Shown here one piece after another: positions 1-8,524 of a stretch of 23,738 nucleotides of DNA (position 1 is the stretch's first letter; each line of letters starts with the position of its first letter). The notes under the pieces were generated by a model. That model saw only the letters and a program-made list of their open reading frames with translations, was not told the DNA's origin and did no database searches. Position numbers and translations under genes: made by a program. This stretch comes from Bacillota bacterium (GTDB lineage Bacteria; Bacillota; Clostridia; Acetivibrionales; DTU013): positions 1 to 23,738 of the forward strand of contig JAEYOP010000059.1 in NCBI GenBank assembly GCA_023411575.1, given 5' to 3'.

Positions 1-40
1 GGTCTATTTCTGTTTCCATTATATCCTTTTCCCGTAGAAA

Positions 41-90
41 AGAAAACGCACAAGCCTCCAAAAATGGAGTTTACTTGTGCATTTTTTCTT
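41..90. terminator. Bidirectional rho-independent terminator
   Basis: A hairpin pairs GCACAAG (48-54) with CTTGTGC (74-80), with an inner CTCCA/TGGAG stem. On the plus strand it is followed by ATTTTTTCTT and on the minus strand by GTTTTCTTTTC, so it can stop transcription from both sides. On the minus strand it ends the importer operon whose last stop codon is at 309. On the plus strand it would serve a gene left of the window. Confidence 0.85.
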
Positions 91-119
91 GAATTTATCC
101 GGTAGAATTTACTTTTTCA

Positions 120-308
120 ATCAACGGGCGGCTCACAGAGGTTCACAGACGGTTCTCAGACAGATCGGACCGCACTCTTTCGCGCCGGTGCCATGGCTGT
201 TTTGCCATAAGAACTGGGCTAGGGAACGCGGTCCGATCTTATCTTCTGATACTTGTGATACTTGCCGTTATTGCACTGAAGGGGCTTAAACAGCCGGGAC
301 CGGAAGCT
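120..308 (-). other. Structured 3' untranslated region of the importer operon
   Basis: No gene is seen here. A perfect 12-bp inverted repeat, AGATCGGACCGC (162-173) and GCGGTCCGATCT (228-239), encloses a smaller hairpin ATGGC/GCCAT (193-197 and 204-208). Next to it lie three imperfect 10-11 bp tandem units of type GGTTCACAGAC (130-161) and a 9-bp tandem repeat GATACTTG(T/C) at 248-265. Together these form a compact folded element between the binding-protein stop codon and the terminator. It could protect the mRNA 3' end, be a small RNA, or be a remnant of a short mobile repeat; the sequence does not decide. Confidence 0.5.
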
Positions 309-1700
309 TTATTTGGCAGAGGCTTTTGCTTCTGCGATGAAATCGTCCGCTTTGGTTTTGATGTTCTTCATGGTATCTTCCAGGGACTGCTGGTCGAACA
401 TGTACTTCTCGGCTTCCTTGTTCCAGGTGTCGTTGATCTGGGCGCTTGCGGTTCCGATGATTTTCTCGTTGGCAACGCCGAGATTGGGCGGATATGCCGC
501 GTCCATCAGTTCCTGCGCCGTTACCTCGCCTTTCAGGCTTTTTGAGGTGTTTTCAAATACCTTGAGCATGTCTTCCTTGCTAATGTCGACCCTGGCGGGT
601 GTAACGCCGCCGTTTGCGGTGTATTCGTTTTCGCAGAGGTAGGTAATGAATTTAAAAGCTTCCTTGGGGTGGGTTGCCGTTTTGCTCAGACCGAAGCCGC
701 CGCCGGCCGAGAGAATGTTCTCGCCGCCCGGATTGGCCGGAGGAGCGCATACGCCGATTTTCCAATCCCGGGGATATTTTTCATAATCCTGGGCCGTGCC
801 GAGGAACCAGGTTCCCAGAACCTGCATGGCGAATTTGCCGCTCATGAAGGAGTCGAACTGAAGCTTTTTGGCGGCGAATTCGGGGCGGCTCGGCTGAATT
901 TTGTGCACTGCAGCCAGATCGTGCAGGAACTTCAGGGATTCACCCCAGGCCGGATCGTCAAAATTGGAGGTCCCGTCTTCCTTGTAGGCCGGCGTCTTCT
1001 TCTGGTTTGCCAGCATATAGTTGAAGTATTCCCAGTCCAGCATCATAAAGGAGCCGTAGATGCCCTTGGAGGTATCGGTCAGCTTCTTGGCCGTTTCGAT
1101 GTATTCGTCCCAGGTCCATTTTCCGGTGGGGTAGGGGACGCCGGCGTCGTCAAATATCTTTTTATTGTAATATACGATGTTCATGGTAACGGAATCCGGC
1201 AGCCAGTAATAGGTGTCGTTTTCATACTTCTTCGCATAGCCGCCGTAAATCTTGTTGATGTCGTAGCCGGCTTCCGCGGCCAGGTCGTTCAGAGGAGCCA
1301 GGAGCTTGCCGCTGACATATTTGGAGTAATGGTTCGGATTCTGGAGCAGCACGACGTCGGTGGGATCGCCGGACATGACGGCCATGTCCATCTTTTGGAA
1401 GGCCTGCACGCTGTCTTCCGCCAGCAGGTTCCATTCCACCTTAATGTTGGGGTTGGCGGCCTCGAACTGGTCCTTGAGCTTTGTGCCCCAGGCATCGACC
1501 GCATTTTTCTGTATGAACATGTTGACGGTGACGGGCTCTGCGGAAGTTTCCACCGCAGGCTTCGCCGATGCCTCCGAAGCAATCGCTGCAGCCGCATCGC
1601 CGGAAGCTGTGGCTGCCTGTTCGGTTGTGCCGCAGCCTGCAAACAGAATTACGGCCATGACCAGAGTGAGAACCAATGCTGTGAGTCTTGAGAGTTTCAT
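309..1700 (-). CDS. Sugar ABC transporter substrate-binding lipoprotein (SBP family 1)
   Basis: A 463-residue extracellular binding protein that would capture an oligosaccharide and pass it to the two permeases encoded just upstream. Residues 1-23 form a lipoprotein signal with lipobox LFAGC (lipidated Cys23). An Ala/Ser/Glu-rich spacer follows to about residue 55, then a full-length family 1 (COG1653, UgpB/MalE-like) fold with typical stretches such as YYNKKIFDDAGVPYPTGKWTWDEY (around residues 178-200; Tyr, Asp-Ala-Gly and Trp-Thr-Trp are the recognisable parts). The start is set by AGGAGGA about 7 bases upstream. It is the last gene of a permease-permease-binding protein operon, separated from the second permease by 135 bp that contain a possible own promoter. 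The sugar cannot be told from sequence. Confidence 0.93.
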   Translation of the reverse strand: MKLSRLTALVLTLVMAVILFAGCGTTEQAATASGDAAAAIASEASAKPAVETSAEPVTVNMFIQKNAVDAWGTKLKDQFEAANPNIKVEWNLLAEDSVQAFQKMDMAVMSGDPTDVVLLQNPNHYSKYVSGKLLAPLNDLAAEAGYDINKIYGGYAKKYENDTYYWLPDSVTMNIVYYNKKIFDDAGVPYPTGKWTWDEYIETAKKLTDTSKGIYGSFMMLDWEYFNYMLANQKKTPAYKEDGTSNFDDPAWGESLKFLHDLAAVHKIQPSRPEFAAKKLQFDSFMSGKFAMQVLGTWFLGTAQDYEKYPRDWKIGVCAPPANPGGENILSAGGGFGLSKTATHPKEAFKFITYLCENEYTANGGVTPARVDISKEDMLKVFENTSKSLKGEVTAQELMDAAYPPNLGVANEKIIGTASAQINDTWNKEAEKYMFDQQSLEDTMKNIKTKADDFIAEAKASAK

Positions 1701-1719
1701 AAAATCATCCTCCTCAAAT

Positions 1720-1748
1720 ATTATAATATGGTTTTATAGGAATACCAA
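1720..1748 (-). promoter_or_regulatory. Possible internal promoter before the binding-protein gene
   Basis: On the minus strand TTGGTA (1748-1743) is followed after exactly 17 bp by TATAAT (1725-1720). The predicted start point is near 1713, at the edge of the Shine-Dalgarno sequence, so the leader would be very short, which lowers confidence. If active it would give the binding protein extra transcripts over the permeases. Confidence 0.4.
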
Positions 1749-1835
1749 TTGCATTCGTTGAAAAATGGCAACAGGCATCTTATACAGGGTCAGGGTTTCC
1801 GCCTTTGCGGCCGAAGTTCGTTTTTGCAGCCGGAT

Positions 1836-2699
1836 TCAGCCTTTGATGCCGCTGGCGGCGATGCCCTGGATAAAGTATTTCTGGGCGTAGGAAAACAGGA
1901 TGACGGTGGGCAGGGTGCCGGCACAGGCTCCGGCCAGGACCATGCCCAGGTTCAAGCCGCCCTGGGACTGGAAGAACTGGAGCCCGACGGTCAGCATCTG
2001 GTTCTCGAGCTTGTCGATGAAAATATAGGGCTCCATAAAGCTGTTCCAGGTCCAGATGAAGGTAAAGAGCGCCAGTGTGACAAGCGCCGGCTTGCACAGG
2101 GGGAACATGATTTTATAGAAGATCTTGAAATGGGAGCACCCGTCTATTACGGCGGCTTCCGTGAGGTCCATGGGTACCTGCATGAAAAACTGGCGGATCA
2201 TGAACAGCATGAAAACGTCGAAGGTGTAACTCAGGATGACAGCCCAGGCGGAGCCATACAAATGCAGATACCGGATGAAGAGATACCGCGCCACCATGGT
2301 CGTGTCGGACGGGATCATCCACAGGGCGAAGACGGCGACAAACAGCGCATTTTTCCCGGGGATCCTGAGCCTTGCGAAGGCATAGGCCGCCAGTGTTACG
2401 ACGAATACCCGCAGAACGATCGTTGCGCCGACGATCCAGAAGGAGTTCAGGTACCATTTGAAAAAGAGGTTGTCATAGGTGAAAGCCTCCTTGTAGTTCG
2501 TCAGGTACAGGGAATCCGGTATCAGCTTCAAAGGCTCCGCGGTGATCATAGCCTGCGGCTTGAGCGAGCCGGAGATCATGAAAATGAAAGGGAAAATCGT
2601 TATGATGCCCAGCAGGAGCATGAAAACCGTCAATACGGCAGAGTTCTGGTTCCTGCGCCTTTTTCTTTTTGCGATTGGTGAGGTTAATAATGCACCCAT
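1836..2699 (-). CDS. Carbohydrate ABC transporter permease, MalG/AraQ type
   Basis: A 287-residue inner-membrane half of a CUT1 importer. A basic N-terminus (KRKRRR, residues 11-16) precedes a first membrane segment at about 22-44, and five more hydrophobic segments follow. The EAA loop that docks the ATPase is at about 181-200 (EAAVIDGCSHFKIFYKI, then P200). It ends in the usual GIKG. I place the start at 2699 because GGAAGGGG lies about 7 bases upstream of that ATG; the upstream ATG at 2717 overlaps that ribosome site and has none of its own. The gene overlaps the end of the preceding permease gene by 16 bases, implying translational coupling. No ATP-binding subunit is encoded nearby, so a shared MsmX-type ATPase elsewhere is likely. 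Confidence 0.93.
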   Translation of the reverse strand: MGALLTSPIAKRKRRRNQNSAVLTVFMLLLGIITIFPFIFMISGSLKPQAMITAEPLKLIPDSLYLTNYKEAFTYDNLFFKWYLNSFWIVGATIVLRVFVVTLAAYAFARLRIPGKNALFVAVFALWMIPSDTTMVARYLFIRYLHLYGSAWAVILSYTFDVFMLFMIRQFFMQVPMDLTEAAVIDGCSHFKIFYKIMFPLCKPALVTLALFTFIWTWNSFMEPYIFIDKLENQMLTVGLQFFQSQGGLNLGMVLAGACAGTLPTVILFSYAQKYFIQGIAASGIKG

Positions 2700-3580
2700 T
2701 TTTTTTGCCCCTTCCATTGAATGATGGTGATCACGAGAAGAATTGCAAACAGAATCAGGGATTGCGCGGAGGCAAAGCTGAATTTGTTGAATTCGAAGGC
2801 ATTCTTGTAGATATTGATGATGGCGACTTCCGTGGCCTCGCCCGGACCTCCCCGGGTAAGGGTGTAGATTCCGGAGAAGTTCTGGGTGGAACCGATAATG
2901 GTGGTGACCACAAGGAAAAAGGTAGTTGGCGAAATCCAGGGCAGTATGATGCGTCGGAAGGTCGTCCAGCTACCGGCGCCTTCGATGTCCGCGGCCTCGA
3001 ACAGCTCTGCCGGGACCTCCTGCATGGCGGCCAGAAAAACAATCGTTTGGAAGGTCAGGTTCTGCCATGTCGCCACCAGTGCCGTAACCGGCAGGGCCAT
3101 TTTGGGATCGATCAGCCACATGGGAGGATTTTCGACGCCGATGATCCGCAGAAAGGCATTGACCGGTCCTTCGAACGGGTTGAGAATGACGTTGAAGACA
3201 ATGGACACGGCCATTACATTTGCCACGTAGGGCATAAAAATCATGGTTCTGGAGAAAGTACGGAACTTGAAGGACTTGTTCATGAGATAGGCCATCAAAA
3301 GGGAAAATACGATCATGCACGGGACGTAAACCAGGGTGTATTGCAGGCTTCTCAGGTACGAATCAAGGGCGGACGGATTGCGCAGGACGTCAAGATAGTT
3401 CCGGAAGCCGACAAATTTCAAGTTGCTCAGTCTTCCGATGGAATTGTAGTCCACCAGCGAAAGATATACGGTATAGAAGATCGGAGCCAGGACAAAAACG
3501 GCCAGTCCGGCCATGAACGGCGCTAGGAAAGCATAGCCGGTTATTATTTCCTGATTTTTGGAACTCATTTGCTTCGGCAT
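2684..3580 (-). CDS. Carbohydrate ABC transporter permease, MalF/UgpA type
   Basis: First gene of the minus-strand importer operon, 298 residues. Membrane segments are at about 13-36, 80-100, 112-133, 163-185, 219-238 and 271-287. The EAA loop is at about 195-214 (EAADIEGAGSWTTFRRIILP), followed by the LTRGGPGEAT stretch (241-250) common in this family. The start at 3580 is chosen because AAGGAGTG lies 11 bases upstream; an open frame runs on to 3634 but has no ribosome site, and residues upstream of 3580 do not look like this family. Transcription probably begins about 100 bp upstream at the divergent promoter region shared with the response-regulator gene. Confidence 0.93.
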   Translation of the reverse strand: MPKQMSSKNQEIITGYAFLAPFMAGLAVFVLAPIFYTVYLSLVDYNSIGRLSNLKFVGFRNYLDVLRNPSALDSYLRSLQYTLVYVPCMIVFSLLMAYLMNKSFKFRTFSRTMIFMPYVANVMAVSIVFNVILNPFEGPVNAFLRIIGVENPPMWLIDPKMALPVTALVATWQNLTFQTIVFLAAMQEVPAELFEAADIEGAGSWTTFRRIILPWISPTTFFLVVTTIIGSTQNFSGIYTLTRGGPGEATEVAIINIYKNAFEFNKFSFASAQSLILFAILLVITIIQWKGQKKWVHY

Positions 3581-3688
3581 TGGTGCGGTATCACTCCTTG
3601 TCAAGTCATTTGCGGCAGCAGTTGAAGGCAGCAATGCTGCGCGATAAAGCCGTCTCGGTACCGGATGCGGCCTTCGGTGACAAAATCC

Positions 3689-3717
3689 ATTATAGACGCC
3701 GCCGGCCTGGTATTAGT
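3689..3717 (-). promoter_or_regulatory. Promoter of the minus-strand importer operon
   Basis: The minus strand reads ACTAAT (3717-3712), a 17-bp spacer, then a perfect TATAAT (3694-3689). The -35 hexamer is poor, which suits an activator-dependent promoter. A direct repeat immediately upstream (3719-3753) is a candidate activator site. Confidence 0.5.
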
Positions 3718-3718
3718 A

Positions 3719-3753
3719 GGGGAGGGCTTTTTGATTTTAAGGGGTATTTTTTG
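3719..3753 (-). promoter_or_regulatory. Candidate operator: CAAAAA direct repeats 20 bp apart
   Basis: On the minus strand CAAAAAATACCCC starts at 3753 and CAAAAAGCCCTCCCC starts at 3733, exactly 20 bp later. The second copy ends right against the -35 hexamer. Two direct half-sites spaced by two helical turns are what AraC-family regulators usually bind, and the AraC-type regulator is the divergently transcribed neighbour. Binding is inferred. Confidence 0.4.
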
Positions 3754-3792
3754 CATGCTGCAGGGAAGCGCTGTCCTTCTGTTTGCCCGCTA

Positions 3793-3801
3793 TGTTATAA
3801 T
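3793..3801 (+). promoter_or_regulatory. Extended -10 promoter of the regulator-kinase-importer operon
   Basis: TGTTATAAT at 3793-3801 is a full extended -10 element (TGn plus TATAAT). I see no good -35. The start point would fall near 3808, leaving a leader of about 24 bases before the preferred ATG at 3832. Confidence 0.55.
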
Positions 3802-3831
3802 TAGAACATTCTGATGGGGGCCGTGAGAGAG

Positions 3832-5559
3832 ATGGATTTGTACAAGCTGATCGTAGTAGACGACGAATTTGTGATCCGGGACGGGCTGATGTCTTTTAAA
3901 TGGGAAAGGTTCGGATTCCGTGCCGTAGGTTGCGCGTCGGACGGGGAGGAAGCTCTCGAACGGATGCGGGAGGAGAAGGCCGACCTGATCATTACGGATA
4001 TCAAAATGCCCCTGATGGACGGAATTGCGCTCATCGACAAGGTCCGGGAACTGTATCCCTTGACGAAGCTGATCATACTGACCGGCTACAAGGACTTTGA
4101 ATATGCCCGGAAGGCCATCAGCGCCGGGGTGGTCGAGTATCTGCTGAAGCCGGTCGATCTGACGGATCTGGAAAAGGTCGCTCTTAAAATGAAATCCCGG
4201 CTGGACGAGGATTATCAAAAGGCGGAGCAGTTTGAGAATGTCCGCAGGCAGCTGAAGGAAAGCATGCCGCTGGCGGTGGAGAGCTTTTTGCGAAGCCTTC
4301 TGGAAGGGAAAATGACAAATCTTCTCGAGATCGAAGAAAAAATGGACCTGCTGGAAATTTATCTGGAGCGTCCCTATTATGCCTGTGCCGTATTTGAGGT
4401 CGCTGCGGAGCGAGCCGACGGGACCCGGGAATCCGTGCCTGCTTGGAGGCGAGAAGCGGAGGACTGTTTGAAGGACTATATGAATCAAGGGAATCTCGGC
4501 TGTTATTATTTCGATTCGGATTTCAGGATCGTTTTTCTGTTCAATTTCACCCTCCCGGGAGACTTGGCGGGTTCCTTCGAATATCTGGCGGCAAAGGTGG
4601 CGGAACTGGAGCGCCTGCTGAAAGAACTGGCCGAAAGGCCGGATCGGGCTGCCGGCACACCGGGGCCGGTTATAGGTAGTCCGGAGCCGAGTCGGGCCGC
4701 AAACCCGGACCATGCTCCCGGCCGGGTAACCGTCAGTGCAGGCTGCGGCTGCATATACAACAGCATTTCCTATCTCCACATATCCTATGGCCAGGCGCTC
4801 AGCGCCCTGCAAAGAAGGTTCTTCGAAGAAGAAGGCGGCGTTTTTTATGCGTGGAAGGAAAAAGCCTCCTGCCTGCAAATCGCCGACGAATATCCTTATG
4901 AAATCGAAAACAGGCTGATCAATGCCATTCTGGACGGCAGTCCGGAGCAAGTAATTCCAGGCCTTGAGGAATACTGGAGCAGCATGGATTCCCTGTCCGG
5001 GCATTTGCAGCCGGAACAGTGCAAGAGCAGGATTACGCAGTTGTTGAATATGCTGGAGCGGAGCCTGAACAGGCACGGCGCCACCTTGCAGGAAATTGCC
5101 GGCCTGCTTCCGCCGTTCGCCGAATTTGCCGAAGACGCCCGCAATCTTGCCGAGCTCAAGCGGAAGGTCGAAAAGCTGTTCGTAAAAGCCTGCGAAACCA
5201 TATCGGTAATAAACAGGGCGGTCAAATCCTCCTCCCATGCGGCCGTACAGCAGGCCCTCCGGTATATTGGCGAGCATTATAACGAAAAAATCACCCTCAA
5301 TGAACTGGCGGAGAAAGTTTTCCTCAATCCGAGCTATTTGAGTGTCCAGTTCAAAAAAGAAGCAGGCAGGAACTTTGTAGACTATATCAAGGATGTGCGC
5401 ATCGAAAAGGCGAAGGAACTCCTGAAGGGATCCGGGCTGAAGGTGTATGAAATCAGCGAAGCGGTCGGATACCACGATTGCAGATACTTTACGGAAACCT
5501 TCCGGGACCTGACGGGGTTGACTCCTTTGGAATACAAACAGAAACTGATTGCACCCTAA
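3832..5559 (+). CDS. YesN-type response regulator, receiver plus AraC DNA-binding domain
   Basis: A 575-residue cytoplasmic transcription regulator. The receiver domain (about 1-122) shows the acidic pair D10/D11, phospho-acceptor D56 in ITDIKMP, T84 in ILTGY and K106 in LLKPV. A long middle region (about 125-460) links it to two helix-turn-helix motifs of the AraC family at about 466-575, with the typical NPSYLSVQFKKEAG and VGYHDCRYFTETFR stretches. Residues about 270-298 form a Pro/Gly/Ala-rich insertion unlike the rest. I prefer ATG 3832 over 3814 because family members start with a short M-x-x-YKLIVVDDE and the predicted transcript starts near 3808. The kinase gene follows after 16 bp, so the two are almost certainly partners. 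Likely targets are the two flanking importer operons. Confidence 0.93.
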   Translation: MDLYKLIVVDDEFVIRDGLMSFKWERFGFRAVGCASDGEEALERMREEKADLIITDIKMPLMDGIALIDKVRELYPLTKLIILTGYKDFEYARKAISAGVVEYLLKPVDLTDLEKVALKMKSRLDEDYQKAEQFENVRRQLKESMPLAVESFLRSLLEGKMTNLLEIEEKMDLLEIYLERPYYACAVFEVAAERADGTRESVPAWRREAEDCLKDYMNQGNLGCYYFDSDFRIVFLFNFTLPGDLAGSFEYLAAKVAELERLLKELAERPDRAAGTPGPVIGSPEPSRAANPDHAPGRVTVSAGCGCIYNSISYLHISYGQALSALQRRFFEEEGGVFYAWKEKASCLQIADEYPYEIENRLINAILDGSPEQVIPGLEEYWSSMDSLSGHLQPEQCKSRITQLLNMLERSLNRHGATLQEIAGLLPPFAEFAEDARNLAELKRKVEKLFVKACETISVINRAVKSSSHAAVQQALRYIGEHYNEKITLNELAEKVFLNPSYLSVQFKKEAGRNFVDYIKDVRIEKAKELLKGSGLKVYEISEAVGYHDCRYFTETFRDLTGLTPLEYKQKLIAP

Positions 5560-5575
5560 AAGGACCGGAGAGCTT

Positions 5576-8485
5576 ATGCTGAAAATGCTGCGAAACCTGC
5601 CGAACCGCACAAGGAATTTCATGGCCAATTTTAAAATCCAGAATAGGCTGTTTGCGGGATCTGTCGCCTTGATCACCGTGATCCTCCTGTGCCTTTATTT
5701 CCTTTCCCAGTCCCTTCTGCTGAACCTGACGATCCAGAAGCAGGCGGATTTTGAGACGGATTCCATTAAGCAGGTAAAAAATTACGCCAAATCGATCTTT
5801 ACTGAAACCGAGGGCTATATGGAAACGTTGTATCGTTTCTTGTCGGCCAGAGGCATGCTGACCGACCGCTACGACAGCTCGGACGTCAACGATATGTTGA
5901 AATACAACAGCGGCGTAGCCAGCGCAATCAACACGATTGTCCTGAACAAGGCGTTTCTGGAGAATGTCATTATCCTTGGCAGGAATAACAATGGCTGCAT
6001 ATATGCCCAAAGGGATATCCGCTACGAGACGACTTCAATCGATCCGGATTTTGACTTCCGTACTTTTCTGGCCGACGTGGATCTTTTCCGGCCGGAAGGC
6101 GGCAGCAATTTTCCTTTCCTTTACAATGGCGGGACGGAGCTCCGGGAGGGGGGCAATTCCGGAAAACAAATCCACGATGCGATCAGCGGAAAAATCATCA
6201 TGGTCCGCCAGCTCCGGAACGATGCCGGCTCCGTCGAAGGAGTCGCCGTCATCTCTTTTAATAACTTTATTTCGGAGATCATCCCCTCCGGGTACAATAA
6301 CAAATCCCTTTATCTTACCGACCGGACGGGAACTGTCGTATGGTCCAATACGCTGTCCGGGTCCGCCCAGGCCATTGCTCCGGAAAGAATCCCGGGGGAG
6401 GGGAAATCCGGCACCTCCCTGAAGAAAATCAACGGTGAAGCCTACCTGATTATCAATGGCGGTCTGGACCCTTACGATCTCCGGATTACGAGCTACATCC
6501 CCGTGGATTCCTTTTATAAGACGGATTTTGCCGTCCGGCTCTATGTGGTTCTTTTTGGCTTTTGCTGCATCCTGCTTGCCTTTTTGTCCTCCTATTTCTT
6601 TTCACGGAGCACCTGCTCCCAACTGAAAAACCTGGCCGACCAGCTGTCGTCGGGGAAGGAGGCGCTGCCGGAGAGAATTGAGGTGTTCCGATCGGGTCGC
6701 CCCTATGAAAAGCTTTCTCTCCGGATGAAAATCTATATCCATTTTGGAATTACCGTGTTTCTTCCGACCATCCTGTTCGTCTCCTTTATAAGCTATTTCA
6801 ATTATTGCGGCTACAGGGACAAGATCATCGAACTGACCAGCAGTTCGGTCAAGCAGTTGAAATGGAACATAGACAATAAGATCACCAATTATGATAACGT
6901 TTCCTTTTCGACCATTTACGAAGCGAATATCCAGGAGGCGTATACGCGCAAGACGGAAGAGGAAAACGCCAATTCCGCCAAACAGAAAATCGGAGAGGTG
7001 TTTTTGAGCAAAAAGATCAAAAACAAGGACATCCTTTCCTTCAGTCTTTATGAAAACGACGGGAAAATGCTCTATTCCAACATCCCTTTCGATACCTTCC
7101 CCGCGACGGGCATCCATCCGGAATTCTACGCCGTTCTGAAGAGCAGCCAGGGAAAGATGGTTTATCTCGGGGCCAGCAGGGATTACCTCGGACTTGGCCC
7201 CACGCTGCTGTTTGCGCGTACGATAAACGACCTGTACTACAATTTTGGAAGCCGTCTGGGGTATCTCGTCTTCTCTGTTGACCAGGAAGCGGTCAACTCC
7301 CTGATCCGGGAAGTGAAGCTGGGCGATTCGGCCTACTTTTTTCTGACGGACCGGACGGGGGAAATCATCCTGAACAACAATCCGGGGCAGGAATCCCCGC
7401 TGCCGGAAAACATCCTGTACCAGAGCAGCTTCAAAGCCGGAAAGGACGGATTTTCCACCCTGAGATACGGAAACGAAAGCTATCTTGTTTTCAACAGCCC
7501 GCTGAAAATGAAGGACATGCAAATCACGGGAGTGATCCCCCGGCGGGAAATCATTTCAAAAGTGTACCCCCTGGTATGGTACAGTGCATTGATGATGGCG
7601 CTTTCGCTGATTGTGCTGGTCCTGGTGTCAATCCTGATAACCCACGGCATTACGAAGCCGTTGGAGCGGCTGGAAGCGGTCATGCGGGAGATCCGGAACG
7701 AGAACTTCGATGTACGGATGGAATACAAGGGCCGGGATGAGGTCGCCATCCTGACCGAGAACTTCAACCTGATGATAGACCGCCTGAACCGGCTCATCTA
7801 TGAAAACTACCAGTCCAAGCTCCATGAGAGCGAATTGATGTTCCTGGAAAAGGAGGCCCAGCTGAATGCGCTGCAGCAGCAAATAAACCCTCATTTTCTT
7901 TATAATACCCTGGAATCCATCAAATGGATGGCCTATAAAATCGATGCCATCGATATCTGCAACATGGCTACGGCACTGGGCCGGTTTTTCAGGGGAGCCA
8001 TCGCCAAGGGGAAGGACTATATAACCTTCCGCCAGGAAATCGAGCATCTGGAGAATTACATATACATTCAGAAAATCCGGTACCAGGGCAAGCTGGATGT
8101 TAAAATGGATATTTCGGAGGAAATTCTGGAATTTACTACGATCAAGCTGATTTTACAGCCTGTTGTGGAGAATGCCATCCTTCACGGACTGGAAAAAGTC
8201 AAAACGGGCGGGCTTGTTCAAATCAGGGGATACCGGGAGCAGGACCTTGTCCGGTTTGAAATCGCAGACAACGGGGTCGGCATGAGTCCGGAGGACCTGG
8301 AGGTGCTCCGGCGCAGAATCACGGATTCGCCGGCTTCCGAAAGCGATAAGTCCAGCATAGGGCTGAGCAATGTGTATAAGCGCCTGATGCTGTATTTTGG
8401 CAACAAATGCGGTTTTGATCTGGAAAGTGAAGTTGGCGTGGGAACCAAAGTCAGAATATCCATCCCGATTCATACCACCAAATAG
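5576..8485 (+). CDS. YesM-type sensor histidine kinase with two tandem extracellular sensor modules
   Basis: A 969-residue membrane kinase, far longer than the roughly 580-600 usual for YesM types. Segments in order: membrane helix 28-46, extracellular module 47-320, helix 321-342, a short HAMP-like stretch, helix 385-408, second extracellular module 409-663, helix 664-688, HAMP 689-742, then the kinase core with phospho-acceptor His773 in QINPHFLYN, N-box Asn866 in VVENAILHG, and glycine boxes ADNGVGM (897-903) and SSIGLSN (926-932). Both outer modules carry a late LTDRTG motif (248-252 and 590-595), consistent with repeated Cache-type sensors. Start chosen at 5576 with GGAGAG just upstream; the frame is open further up but only with TTG. 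It would phosphorylate the regulator encoded immediately upstream. Confidence 0.92.
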   Translation: MLKMLRNLPNRTRNFMANFKIQNRLFAGSVALITVILLCLYFLSQSLLLNLTIQKQADFETDSIKQVKNYAKSIFTETEGYMETLYRFLSARGMLTDRYDSSDVNDMLKYNSGVASAINTIVLNKAFLENVIILGRNNNGCIYAQRDIRYETTSIDPDFDFRTFLADVDLFRPEGGSNFPFLYNGGTELREGGNSGKQIHDAISGKIIMVRQLRNDAGSVEGVAVISFNNFISEIIPSGYNNKSLYLTDRTGTVVWSNTLSGSAQAIAPERIPGEGKSGTSLKKINGEAYLIINGGLDPYDLRITSYIPVDSFYKTDFAVRLYVVLFGFCCILLAFLSSYFFSRSTCSQLKNLADQLSSGKEALPERIEVFRSGRPYEKLSLRMKIYIHFGITVFLPTILFVSFISYFNYCGYRDKIIELTSSSVKQLKWNIDNKITNYDNVSFSTIYEANIQEAYTRKTEEENANSAKQKIGEVFLSKKIKNKDILSFSLYENDGKMLYSNIPFDTFPATGIHPEFYAVLKSSQGKMVYLGASRDYLGLGPTLLFARTINDLYYNFGSRLGYLVFSVDQEAVNSLIREVKLGDSAYFFLTDRTGEIILNNNPGQESPLPENILYQSSFKAGKDGFSTLRYGNESYLVFNSPLKMKDMQITGVIPRREIISKVYPLVWYSALMMALSLIVLVLVSILITHGITKPLERLEAVMREIRNENFDVRMEYKGRDEVAILTENFNLMIDRLNRLIYENYQSKLHESELMFLEKEAQLNALQQQINPHFLYNTLESIKWMAYKIDAIDICNMATALGRFFRGAIAKGKDYITFRQEIEHLENYIYIQKIRYQGKLDVKMDISEEILEFTTIKLILQPVVENAILHGLEKVKTGGLVQIRGYREQDLVRFEIADNGVGMSPEDLEVLRRRITDSPASESDKSSIGLSNVYKRLMLYFGNKCGFDLESEVGVGTKVRISIPIHTTK

Positions 8486-8503
8486 CCCGTCTTTCCGGCA
8501 GTT

Positions 8504-8524
8504 CGCCTTTCCTGGCGTTTTTTT
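8504..8524 (+). terminator. Weak possible terminator or attenuator after the kinase gene
   Basis: CGCC (8504-8507) can pair with GGCG (8514-8517) and is followed at once by seven T residues. The stem is only 4 bp, so it would be leaky; it could lower read-through from regulator and kinase into the importer genes. Confidence 0.35.

Noticed and set aside
1798..1812. CCGC/GCGG hairpin between the second permease and the lipoprotein gene as a terminator
   Set aside because: On the transcribed (minus) strand no T-run follows; at most it is an mRNA-processing hairpin.
3790..5676. 628-codon open frame on the minus strand opposite the regulator gene
   Set aside because: The plus-strand protein has clear receiver and AraC domains; the reverse frame has no recognisable domain and no ribosome site. 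It is a by-product of codon use.
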